Shown: positions 33,205 through 41,034, counted from the stretch's first letter. The stretch: DNA of 64,000 bases from JAJRXR01 sp041987545 (GCA_041987545.1 JBHIWH010000001.1:248001-312000), one strand, 5' to 3'. Translations and numbers: made by a program. Notes: generated by a model not told the origin, from the sequence alone.

Positions 33205-34707
33205 TCAGACGTAGAACCGGAATTGCGGCCGGCGCGTCTCGACGCCGGGATTGGACATCAGGATCTCGCCAACCGCATCAGAGAACGCCACCGTCACCGG
33301 CTCCCGGTCGCCGAGCTTGCACGCGTTGTAGTTCAGCTTTGAGAGCCCGAGGATGTCGCCCGCGACTTGGGTGATGTCCGCGTCACCGTGCTGGACATCG
33401 AGGATCAGTGGACGGGGAACATCTGAGCCGTCGTATGTCCGCAGTTCGGGTTTGAAGCCGGTGCCCCAGAGGTAGCCCCGTTTCGAGGTTTCGCGGAGAA
33501 AGGTCCCGCGGAGCACCGGCCAGTTTCCTTCGCGAAAGAGCCGGATCCCACGGTTGGCAGTCCGTACGCGGACAGCCACGAGCTTGGTGGCCGAATCGAC
33601 CGCAGCGCGATAGCCGGCAAACTCCTCGGCATCGATGCCGGATCGGGAGTGGAGAAACACTTCCTTGAGCTTCTTCCCGTGAAGTTGTTCGTAGGTGCTG
33701 AGCACACCAGCGAGCAACGACTGAGCGGCATCCGCCGTGAGGTGAAACTGCTTGCGCTCCGGCGCGTACCACGGCCCGTACTTGCCGAGGAAGACGACAC
33801 CGTCGCCATCATCAAGAAACATCTGCGCCGCGCAGCACCCGTTCCTGCTGCCTGCCTCGGCGTTCTCCAAACGGAACGCGATACCGACGTAGCACACGCC
33901 CTCCCGCGCGGTCGCTAATCGCCACGGCTTGCCCCCGGCCTTGTAGTACAGGGCGGTCGAGAGATTCCACATCCGATCGCTGAGCGGGGTAAGCCCTCGT
34001 CGCCCTGCTTCGGGCTCATCTTCGAGTGCGAGCGTGGATTCACGAACGATCTGCACCGGCACATTGAATTCCATCACGCGAGCCTTGAGCTGCCGTCGGA
34101 AATCGGGAGCCAACTTGTAGACCGTCGGATCGTGATCATCGAAAAGGCCCGCATCGCCGCGAATCCGACGACGCATCTCCTTCGCTCCAACCTTCTCGCC
34201 CAACCCATCCGTGACACTCTGCTTCGGCCGACAGGTCTTCCAAACTTCGTCGGGAACGACAGCGATGATGACTTGCGGCTTTTCGTCTCGCTCCTGCGAC
34301 TGGCGGATGGGAGCGAGGAACGATTCAGTCACGGCATGAGTCCGCTGATACTTGTCGTGAAGTCGAGCACCTTCGAGAAGTGTCGCACGATCAACTTCCT
34401 CTGACCATGCGGGCGACTCGGGAAGGTCTGCACTGAACGCGATATCAAAGCCGGGAAAAGTCGGCCAGAGGCTCGGGTCCTTGTCGGCGGGGGGAGCGAC
34501 CGGACCGCGCATCGCTCTAAGGAGACAGTTGAGTGATTTCAGCCCCTCCGGTGTACCGACCGTTGCATAAGTCACTGCACCCGGGCGCGACCCGGCACCT
34601 CGGTCACACGGCCCGAAGAGACTCAGCCCGTCCGTTGGTCGCGTGACGCGCTGGCCGTGACCAAACTCCAAGAGCGGTTCTGGCAGTACGACGGCGTCAT
34701 GACTCAT
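33205..34707 (-). CDS. Short prokaryotic Argonaute (MID-PIWI), SPARTA effector subunit
   Basis: A 500-aa short pAgo. It holds a guide nucleic acid and, with its TIR-APAZ partner, senses invading DNA. The MID domain (about residues 140-260) shows VIIAVVPDEVWKTCRP and FNVPVQIVRESTL, and the PIWI domain (about 265-500) ends in the typical QFRFYV. The catalytic Asp positions are lost: VGIAF (residues 274-278) replaces the expected VGID, and HSRSG (353-357) replaces H-x-D-G. It should therefore bind but not cut targets, as expected for short pAgos. The ATG at 34707 lies inside the end of the TIR-APAZ gene (11-base overlap), with GGTGAGG upstream. An in-frame ATG at 34740 would extend it by 11 residues. 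Confidence 0.93.
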   Translation of the reverse strand: MSHDAVVLPEPLLEFGHGQRVTRPTDGLSLFGPCDRGAGSRPGAVTYATVGTPEGLKSLNCLLRAMRGPVAPPADKDPSLWPTFPGFDIAFSADLPESPAWSEEVDRATLLEGARLHDKYQRTHAVTESFLAPIRQSQERDEKPQVIIAVVPDEVWKTCRPKQSVTDGLGEKVGAKEMRRRIRGDAGLFDDHDPTVYKLAPDFRRQLKARVMEFNVPVQIVRESTLALEDEPEAGRRGLTPLSDRMWNLSTALYYKAGGKPWRLATAREGVCYVGIAFRLENAEAGSRNGCCAAQMFLDDGDGVVFLGKYGPWYAPERKQFHLTADAAQSLLAGVLSTYEQLHGKKLKEVFLHSRSGIDAEEFAGYRAAVDSATKLVAVRVRTANRGIRLFREGNWPVLRGTFLRETSKRGYLWGTGFKPELRTYDGSDVPRPLILDVQHGDADITQVAGDILGLSKLNYNACKLGDREPVTVAFSDAVGEILMSNPGVETRRPQFRFYV

Positions 34708-36127
34708 CGTCTGCCTCACCTTCGTCGTCAACATCTTCATCTACTTGTTCATCGTCATCGGCCACCGGTGATGCGTCTGCTTCATCTTCTGAGATATCCG
34801 GTGCGGCCTTCACCTTTTCCTCGTCGATACTCACGCCCACGGTGAATGACACGGGTTCGCCCTTGAGAATGACGGTATCCTCAGTAGCTGTGCCCACCGA
34901 GACCGCGTCCGACTCTCCGATGATCATCTGGATCAACGCGAGATGACGCACCATCCAGTGGTAGTTGCTCCAAGTACGGGTCAGGTGCTTCCGACGGGAG
35001 TTCCGCTGTGTCGGAGGCAGGTGCTCGCCGGACGGCTCGGATAAGTCATACTGAAGCCGAAAGACAGCGCGGTAGCCGTCGTCCGCTTGCTCAATGAACA
35101 CCTTGACGGCGGTTCGATAGTGGTACAACTGCTTGGGTTGTCCGACGCGGAAGAAGGTTCGCTCGCCGGACAGCTTCACATTGGTTGTCTTCCCTGACGG
35201 AAGCGTCACACGAACCAATTTTCCATGGGCACCGGGGACAACATAGCCCTCAGCCGCGCCGGACCACGCGAACCCTCGTCGCGCGAGCTCGGCTTCGATC
35301 ACCCCTCGGAGAATTCGTGACACCGCGTTATGCGGCATCACACCTTCAATCTCGTCGAGCTCAGCCCACCGATAAGACTGAGCTCGCTCCACTTTGAGCC
35401 AGGTCCTGAGATCGGCCTGCGGCGGATGGAACGCCAGCACCCGATGCGGCGAGAGCGGATGGAAGCCCCAATCGCGGCGCGCATCACGCAGCGCATTGCT
35501 GCCATACTCAAGCTTCGGCCGAACGCGATACGCATGCATCATCGTCGGGACCGATGTGAACCGGCACATATTTGAGACGAGCGACTCCGGCTCTACTCGA
35601 ATCAGCTCCGACGATGCGGCGATCCGGGCAGCGATGGAACGGCCCTCGTCGACATTCCCGCGCGGGCATTCTTCCCGGTCGAGCAGTTTGAGAAGCTGCT
35701 GCAGGCCCTGCGCCCAAGACTGCGAGAACGGAATGAATGTGAGGTCAGAAGTCAGCCAGTCGAGCTCGGTTGGCGGCAGCCCATCGACATTGATCGGAAT
35801 AAGAAACCCTTTACGCCCGGGCTGCTTCGCGATGCCCAGCGCCAGGGTTCGTTCCTTCCTCGGGTTGTCTTTGTTGATCGAATGCCGAGACAGCAGCCCG
35901 AGCATCCTGAATGTGCGCCCCTTGATGGCTTCGTCGATGTCGCTCGGCCAAGACTCGCCGCCGAGCAGTTTCATCTGATCGATCCAGACCTTGTAACCCT
36001 CGGCGGTCAGGCGTAGCGCCAGCCACTTGGCGAAGACTTGGTCCTCCCATGCGTAGCTGATGAACAGGTGGTCTCGCACAACCGCCTTCACTTGCTTCCC
36101 ATCGATCGCTGGAGATGACCCTGCCAT
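34697..36127 (-). CDS. TIR-APAZ protein, SPARTA NADase subunit
   Basis: A 476-aa partner of the short Argonaute. The TIR domain (residues 18 to about 150) starts HLFISYAWED and has WIDQMKLLGGESW at 48-60, where Asp50 and Glu58 sit in the catalytic region of NAD-hydrolysing TIR domains. An APAZ domain covers about residues 195-435 (for example MMHAYRVRPKLEYGSNA). In characterised SPARTA systems, guide-directed target binding drives oligomerisation and NAD depletion. The last 33 residues (444-476) form a highly acidic tail. The ATG at 36127 is chosen because the TIR begins soon after, and a TACAAT -10 box lies just upstream. Further upstream the open frame has no coding character. Confidence 0.94.
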   Translation of the reverse strand: MAGSSPAIDGKQVKAVVRDHLFISYAWEDQVFAKWLALRLTAEGYKVWIDQMKLLGGESWPSDIDEAIKGRTFRMLGLLSRHSINKDNPRKERTLALGIAKQPGRKGFLIPINVDGLPPTELDWLTSDLTFIPFSQSWAQGLQQLLKLLDREECPRGNVDEGRSIAARIAASSELIRVEPESLVSNMCRFTSVPTMMHAYRVRPKLEYGSNALRDARRDWGFHPLSPHRVLAFHPPQADLRTWLKVERAQSYRWAELDEIEGVMPHNAVSRILRGVIEAELARRGFAWSGAAEGYVVPGAHGKLVRVTLPSGKTTNVKLSGERTFFRVGQPKQLYHYRTAVKVFIEQADDGYRAVFRLQYDLSEPSGEHLPPTQRNSRRKHLTRTWSNYHWMVRHLALIQMIIGESDAVSVGTATEDTVILKGEPVSFTVGVSIDEEKVKAAPDISEDEADASPVADDDEQVDEDVDDEGEADDES

Positions 36128-36136
36128 GACGCTAAC

Positions 36137-36142
36137 ATTGTA
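36137..36142 (-). promoter_or_regulatory. Candidate -10 box for the TIR-APAZ/pAgo pair
   Basis: TACAAT (five of six consensus bases) on the minus strand lies 9 bases before the TIR-APAZ ATG, which would give a nearly leaderless mRNA. No good -35 is seen. It suggests the SPARTA pair can be transcribed independently of the two genes upstream, which fits the 245-base gap before it. Confidence 0.4.
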
Positions 36143-36239
36143 GCCGCGCGCAGCAACCAACCCCACGCCTCGCCCGCGGCGGGGTCGCCGCCCCAATGGG
36201 GCCGACCGGATCACGACTGACGACACGAAGGAGAAGCGG

Positions 36240-36344
36240 ATGGTCGGCGAGCTATGGGCCGAACGGAGCAACGGGAAGTGCCTGTTCAGGCTCGTGGGCA
36301 AGAAGGACACCGAAGGCGAAATCAGATCCGCCATTGGGAGATAG
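36240..36344 (+). CDS. Possible 34-aa small protein or gene remnant
   Basis: An ATG at 36240 is preceded by AAGGAG at the ideal 6-base distance. The frame encodes MVGELWAERSNGKCLFRLVG followed by a short charged tail, 34 aa in all. It lies on the strand opposite the defence genes, in the only sizeable gap of that cluster. It may be a genuine small protein or the remnant of a gene displaced when the defence genes were assembled. There is no family assignment. Confidence 0.35.
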   Translation: MVGELWAERSNGKCLFRLVGKKDTEGEIRSAIGR

Positions 36345-36372
36345 CTGAAGCCGGCTATCTCCGTTCGCCTGG

Positions 36373-37818
36373 TCAGAAACACTGCTTCAAAGAGTGCAAG
36401 ACACTCGCCATCGCCAGCGTGTCCAGTTTGCAGTACTCCAACAGAGCACCCCGGACAGCCTGGATCTTCTCGTCGGTCGCCCCGCCCGCTGCGAGTTTGG
36501 CGAAGGCCGCCACGGCCGCACCGCCGTCGCCGATGTCGAGGTCGGCGTAGCTCAGGTCGGGCGCGAGCACCGGGAGCACGACCTTGATGCTCGATCGCCC
36601 ACCGAAGTCCGGATGCACCAAGCCCCTCCGCACGACGGGTTCAAGATCGAACAGCTTGCCCTCCATGCCGGCGAGCTCGGGTGCGTAGGTGGGCAGAAGG
36701 TTGGCGAGCCTACGGATCATCGTCTTCTCAAACGAGCTGTAGACCACGATGGTCTGGCACTCGGTAGTGTCGCGGATCAACCTGGTCGCGAGTTCCTCAC
36801 GGCAGTCACGGGTGTGGTCGGCCAAGTACTCGCGGTGCGCCAGTGCGCTGCCGGGCGACGCCGCAACATGGAGCGAGTACTGGGTCACGAGCTGCTCGTG
36901 CGGCGCGACATCCGGATACAGCGGCACGGCGGTCATGAGCGTCTCGAAGTCGAGATAGCCGATCGGCCATTTGAGCGAGTCCAACGCCGACCGTATCTCG
37001 GCGGCATCGATCTGTGGGGCCTTGGTCCGGATCGCGATTGAGGCTCTCTGTTGTGAATCGCTGAGCTTGTAGTCCGCCGGAATCGCCGAGATCCGTGTCA
37101 CGCCCATCGAGGCCAGCTCGGTGAACCTCTTCTCGCGGAGGTAGGGGAGTTGGAAGATCGGGTCGGAGATGCCGACGCCCACGCACCGATCTGCGAAGTA
37201 CTCGCAGGCCCGGCATTCCCAACACCAGTGCGGGCTCGGCTTGCTGCGACGCAGGAGCGGCGGAGCGATCTGATCCCACAGCCGATTGAACTGTTCGACG
37301 ATTGGCATCACCTCGGCGGTGTGATCGGTGACGACGAACAGATCCGGGTCCGGCATGCCGAGCCGCCAGTCGCGGTTCATCAGTATCAACTCGCAGTGCT
37401 TGACGGGCAGGCCGGCACGCCGAGCGACCATCACCGTGTACGCGAGGTCCTCAAGGTGCTCGTCCTTTGGGCCGTCATCGCTGAACAGGCTCGACTTGAT
37501 CTCACCGATGACCCAGCCGCCCTTGACGCGACGGATCCAGTCCGCCCGGGCGGTGTACCCATCGACCGCAAACGCGGCTTCGAAGATGACCTCCACAGCA
37601 CGATCGAGGATCAGTTGCTTGGTCTTGTCGATTGAGCCGGCGAACACGCCGTTGGGGTGCAGGCTCTGAGCACGCCGGTGGACATCCTGCCCCTCCTGCA
37701 TGCGGAGCAGATCGGCCGGCGTCGGCGCGCCACCTGACTCACTCATGCCATACCACGCTCTGGTCTTGCAACCGAGTGCGGTGAGGAAGTCACGCTTTGT
37801 GACGGTTCGTGTCGGCAT
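36373..37818 (-). CDS. DUF2779 protein: Cas4-like nuclease plus exonuclease-like domain
   Basis: A 481-aa predicted nuclease. The N-terminal half has a PD-(D/E)XK core (ARADWIRR then WVIGEIKSSLF with the Glu-x-Lys pair). It also has a Cys-rich cluster (HWCWECRACEYFADRC) plus Cys17 near the N-terminus, the arrangement that binds an iron-sulfur cluster in Cas4. The C-terminal DUF2779 part (about residues 305-481) has exonuclease-like acidic motifs: YLDFETL, VVYSSFEKTM and LLEYCKLDTLAM. The ATG at 37818 is preferred, since the sequence upstream is low-complexity. It starts 17 bases after the 282-aa gene and ends 245 bases before TIR-APAZ on the same strand. It could process nucleic acids for the Argonaute or degrade targets (inference). 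Confidence 0.85.
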   Translation of the reverse strand: MPTRTVTKRDFLTALGCKTRAWYGMSESGGAPTPADLLRMQEGQDVHRRAQSLHPNGVFAGSIDKTKQLILDRAVEVIFEAAFAVDGYTARADWIRRVKGGWVIGEIKSSLFSDDGPKDEHLEDLAYTVMVARRAGLPVKHCELILMNRDWRLGMPDPDLFVVTDHTAEVMPIVEQFNRLWDQIAPPLLRRSKPSPHWCWECRACEYFADRCVGVGISDPIFQLPYLREKRFTELASMGVTRISAIPADYKLSDSQQRASIAIRTKAPQIDAAEIRSALDSLKWPIGYLDFETLMTAVPLYPDVAPHEQLVTQYSLHVAASPGSALAHREYLADHTRDCREELATRLIRDTTECQTIVVYSSFEKTMIRRLANLLPTYAPELAGMEGKLFDLEPVVRRGLVHPDFGGRSSIKVVLPVLAPDLSYADLDIGDGGAAVAAFAKLAAGGATDEKIQAVRGALLEYCKLDTLAMASVLHSLKQCF

Positions 37819-37835
37819 CGATGTCCAACGGTACG

Positions 37836-38684
37836 TCAGTCCCGGTCCGATGCCGCGGCAGCAACCCAGGCCGGAAGCAGATGGTCCGCGACGACGAGGC
37901 GTGCCTCGCGACGAAGCCGCCAAGTTTGCCCGCTCCGCCGTTCGATAAGCCCGGCTCGATCGAGCAGTCCCGTGATCAACTTCCACCCCGGCCGCCCCTC
38001 CGGCGTGACCTTGCACGGGTGCGCCCAAGGAAGACGGCTGAAGTGTCGATCGGAGATCACCCAGGTCCACCGACTCTCCCGAAGCGTGACGAGCAGGGCG
38101 AGGTCAAACGCCAGCGCGATCGCCGGCTCACGCTCGGCAGCATCCCACCGCCGATCGATGTTACCACGCTCGTACGCCGGTGCGATGTCCTCGTGAAAGA
38201 CGCTCACCTTGTTGAGGATGATCAGCGGCGGCCGAAACAGCTTGTCGTCGAGGATACTGACACCGGGGTCAAACACAGCGGCGATGCCTTCGGCGTCGAG
38301 CATCTCCATGAACTTGGCGGCCTCATCCTCACTGATCCCCTGGACCGGCGTGTGCTTACGGCGGCTCGGCATCACTCGATCCCGCCGAGGCTTTGGCTTG
38401 GTCTTCACTGAGTTCTGCTTCGGTGGCCGAGGATCACCCATGAGCCGGACGAGTCGCTCGCACGCACCGTGGCTGTTCAGGATGAGTTGCTGCACCTTGA
38501 CATGTCGCTGTCGCCACAGCGACGCCCGCTTGGTCAGCTCGGCCCGGAAGGTTGGCCCGCCGCTGTCCCAAAGGTCGATGAACCGACTGGCGACCGCTCC
38601 GTGTGCGTCCATCGAGGTCTGCACAAGCAGGGCATCGAGCGACGCCAGCCATGCTCTCTCAATGTCGGTGAGTTTCTCGTCCAT
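37836..38684 (-). CDS. Unknown protein, first gene of the defence cluster
   Basis: A 282-aa protein I do not recognise. GGAGG lies 5 bases before the ATG at 38684. The N-terminal 90 residues are helical (ERAWLASLDALLVQTSMDAH). A basic linker rich in Lys/Arg/Pro covers about residues 95-125. The C-terminal half ends with a pattern compatible with a winged helix (GWKLITGLLDRAGLIERRSG). There is no signal peptide or membrane segment. Its stop is 17 bases from the DUF2779 start, so the two are surely co-transcribed. Position makes it a candidate regulator or partner of the nuclease and SPARTA genes. Confidence 0.75.
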   Translation of the reverse strand: MDEKLTDIERAWLASLDALLVQTSMDAHGAVASRFIDLWDSGGPTFRAELTKRASLWRQRHVKVQQLILNSHGACERLVRLMGDPRPPKQNSVKTKPKPRRDRVMPSRRKHTPVQGISEDEAAKFMEMLDAEGIAAVFDPGVSILDDKLFRPPLIILNKVSVFHEDIAPAYERGNIDRRWDAAEREPAIALAFDLALLVTLRESRWTWVISDRHFSRLPWAHPCKVTPEGRPGWKLITGLLDRAGLIERRSGQTWRLRREARLVVADHLLPAWVAAAASDRD

Positions 38685-38700
38685 GGGTGCCTCCGTGTGC

Positions 38701-38730
38701 TCGACGGCTCCGCCGTCGACGAATTTTTTT
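38701..38730 (+). terminator. Rho-independent terminator facing the plus strand
   Basis: An 8-bp perfect stem (38701-38708 with 38712-38719) and a three-base loop are followed by GAA and seven T. The orientation stops plus-strand transcription, yet every gene around it is on the minus strand. It might insulate the cluster from antisense transcription or end an unannotated plus-strand RNA. Confidence 0.6.
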
Positions 38731-38736
38731 CTGAAG

Positions 38737-38804
38737 GCCACCCCCGGCTGTCGAGCCGAGGGTGGCAAGTTCATCGCAGGATCCGGCCGCTCTGGCCGGG
38801 ATCC
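38737..38804. repeat. Two further inverted repeats after the serine recombinase
   Basis: 38737-38749 pairs with 38754-38766 (13 bp, one mismatch, loop GTCG). 38779-38788 pairs with 38794-38804 (GGATCCGGCC against GGCCGGGATCC, one bulge). They directly follow the recombinase stop on the minus strand. They could form its terminator, or be part of a recombination site. Confidence 0.5.
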
Positions 38805-40736
38805 TCATGCTGCGTTGCGTTGGCGGCGGCAGTCATCGCAGCCCTTGGGTTCGAACGGCTCCCAGCAGTCACCGCTGCAACGCTTTGGAATGTCAACGGT
38901 TACGGCATCAAGGGGGATGGGCCGCCATTTGTACGCCTGGCGGCATGGAGCGGGTCCGTTACGAGCCGCTAGGCGTACATTCCGCTGCTCGATCAACTCT
39001 GCCGGGATCGCGAACTCGAAGTCGACCTCGTTTGCATCGAGCCTCGCGACTGCGGAACTGATCAGGGTCTCCGCGAGCTTGCGGAGCGAGGTCTCGCCCT
39101 CGTCCGCGAACGCCTGGAGCATGGCGGCAAGGTCCTTGATGACTCCATCGGTGATCGAGGCGATCTCCTTCTCGGTCAACGCGGGACCCCCGTTCATGCC
39201 AGCGAGCTTGTCCTCGATAACGCGGATCTGCCTGGTCGTCTCGTCGATCGCATCGTTGACGATGTCATCGTCGTCGCCGCCAAGACGACGGACCTGCGAT
39301 CTCAGGCGCGCCTTCAGCTTGTCGAGGTTGGCCAAGAGTTGCTCGGCCTCGCCCGATTCGCCCCGACGTTGCTTGTCTTGCTCGCTGATCTCTTTGATGA
39401 TCCGTTCGCGGAGATCAGGGAGCGAGCAGATCAACGCCTCGATTTCTTCCAAGACCGCGCGATGCAGCGGCCCCGACGCCAGCCATCTCCGACGCTGCGA
39501 TCCCTTCGCAGGCATATCGATGCTCTTGTTGAGCCCGTAGTAAATCCGCCCGCGGCTTCGCTTTGCGATGAGCCGCTTGCCGGTCGTCGGCTCGACGAGG
39601 ATGTCAGATAGGAGATGGGTCGTCCGGCCGTTGCGGCGTGCCGGATCCTTTATCCAGCCCGACTTGATCTTGGCGCGATGCTCGGCCTGCTCGGCCATCG
39701 CCGCGCGCCGCAGATGTTCGGGCAGATAGTCGCGGAGTTTCGGGTATGCGATCAAGTACCATGAACTCTCGGGCCGGATGCCGCGGATGCGACGACCTTG
39801 CTCGCGGGGCAGCGGCTCCGGGCGTCCTTCTGCTTGGTTGAAATAGAGAGCAGAGGAATGCCGGTTGGCATAGCCAACGCCGCAGTAGGTCTCGTTGCGC
39901 AGCATCGCATCGATGACGGTCTTGGTCCATCTTTTGCCGTTGGGCGACGGGATCTCTTCATCATTGAGGACGCGCGCAATACGTGTACCCGCGAAGCCCT
40001 GCTCGTGCCGCATCGCAAAGATTCGGATGACGACCGCCTGATGCTCCGGGTCGCCCGGGATCAGCGTGACTTTGTCCTTCTTCTCCTTCTTGAACCCCAT
40101 CTTGCCCGGCTCGTACCTGAGCCGGACCTCCTTGGTCTCGGGATCCAGGTTGAGCCGCGTTCCATCCGGGAGCAAGCGGATGATACAGATCGGCTCGTCG
40201 TCTTCGGTCATATAGAGACGGTCGATGCCGTACGCCCCCTTGCTCGCATGACTGCGACGCCCCTCGCGGAGCGCCTGTTGCGACCCCCTGGCCGAGTTGT
40301 CTGCGATGCCGCGGGCGGTCTGCTGAGCGATCATCGCTTTCATCATGCGGACCATGGTGGCGTTGTTGGCATCCTCCATGAACGCGTCGGTCTCGGCGAT
40401 CTCAATGCCCTCGTCCAAGAGGCGATCGGCCAGAGCCCCAAAATGGAGCGGCCCCGAACGCCCGAACCGGCTTTGGTCATAGAACAGGACGACATCGATC
40501 CGCTCGCCCGACCGCTTGCGCGCGATGATCTCGTCCATCGCCGCTTCAAGGTTGGCCTTGATGCTGCCGGACTTGCCGACAAGTTGCAAGGCGTCGGCGA
40601 GCTCCATGTCGTACTCCTCCGCGAAGTACTCCATGGAGTTCATCTGATCATCGATGGAGGTATCGGCCTGCTCCATCGTACTGCATCGCGGCATGGGGAC
40701 CGCTCGTTTTCCGTTGAGTCGAGACTTCCGTTTCAT
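38805..40736 (-). CDS. Large serine recombinase (site-specific integrase)
   Basis: A 643-aa recombinase. The resolvase catalytic domain has Ser19 in PRCSTMEQ as the likely nucleophile, and the DQSRFGRSG motif (residues 87-95) with its catalytic arginines. A recombinase domain follows (EQGFAGTRIARVLNDEEIPS, KRWTKTVIDAMLRNETYCGV), then a coiled coil rich in Glu/Arg (about residues 430-530). The C-terminal Cys set CSGDC...CDDC could bind zinc. Such enzymes integrate and excise phages, conjugative elements and islands. The ATG overlaps the stop of the 76-aa gene upstream. It is probably the mobility enzyme of the island or an insertion within it. Confidence 0.92.
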   Translation of the reverse strand: MKRKSRLNGKRAVPMPRCSTMEQADTSIDDQMNSMEYFAEEYDMELADALQLVGKSGSIKANLEAAMDEIIARKRSGERIDVVLFYDQSRFGRSGPLHFGALADRLLDEGIEIAETDAFMEDANNATMVRMMKAMIAQQTARGIADNSARGSQQALREGRRSHASKGAYGIDRLYMTEDDEPICIIRLLPDGTRLNLDPETKEVRLRYEPGKMGFKKEKKDKVTLIPGDPEHQAVVIRIFAMRHEQGFAGTRIARVLNDEEIPSPNGKRWTKTVIDAMLRNETYCGVGYANRHSSALYFNQAEGRPEPLPREQGRRIRGIRPESSWYLIAYPKLRDYLPEHLRRAAMAEQAEHRAKIKSGWIKDPARRNGRTTHLLSDILVEPTTGKRLIAKRSRGRIYYGLNKSIDMPAKGSQRRRWLASGPLHRAVLEEIEALICSLPDLRERIIKEISEQDKQRRGESGEAEQLLANLDKLKARLRSQVRRLGGDDDDIVNDAIDETTRQIRVIEDKLAGMNGGPALTEKEIASITDGVIKDLAAMLQAFADEGETSLRKLAETLISSAVARLDANEVDFEFAIPAELIEQRNVRLAARNGPAPCRQAYKWRPIPLDAVTVDIPKRCSGDCWEPFEPKGCDDCRRQRNAA

Positions 40737-40963
40737 GTCTCTTCCTCCTCATGTCCGCCCATTCGCCTGCGGACCATGGAGGCGAGTAGAAGTCGAAGGG
40801 CGTCATTGCAATCAAGTTCCTCCTCCGGATCCTGCGGCCGATACGCGACCGCGACCCGGACCTGCCGCGGCGGAAGACGCCGACGACGAGAAACGATCTC
40901 GCCGCTCTGGTCGCCGCCGGATTGCGGCAAGTGTGGTTCGCCCTTCTCCATTCCACGAGTCAT
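40733..40963 (-). CDS. Small basic protein coupled to the serine recombinase
   Basis: A 76-aa protein. GGGAGGAG lies 7 bases before the ATG at 40963, one of the best ribosome-binding sites in the window. The stop overlaps the recombinase ATG (ATGA). The middle is strongly basic (VSRRRRLPPRQVRV), and the C-terminus ends in an Arg-rich helix followed by HEEET. Translational coupling suggests a recombination helper, for example a directionality or repressor protein, but no family was recognised. Confidence 0.6.
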   Translation of the reverse strand: MTRGMEKGEPHLPQSGGDQSGEIVSRRRRLPPRQVRVAVAYRPQDPEEELDCNDALRLLLASMVRRRMGGHEEEET

Positions 40964-41034
40964 GTGTTGACTCCTCCCTCGCGCGCCAGTTTTCATGGTG
41001 GTGACGGGCGCGACACTTCCGATTTGCAGTTTTC

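Noticed and set aside
33205..34707. Reading the Argonaute as a catalytically active long pAgo
   Set aside because: It is too short (500 aa), lacks N and PAZ domains, and the catalytic Asp positions are replaced.
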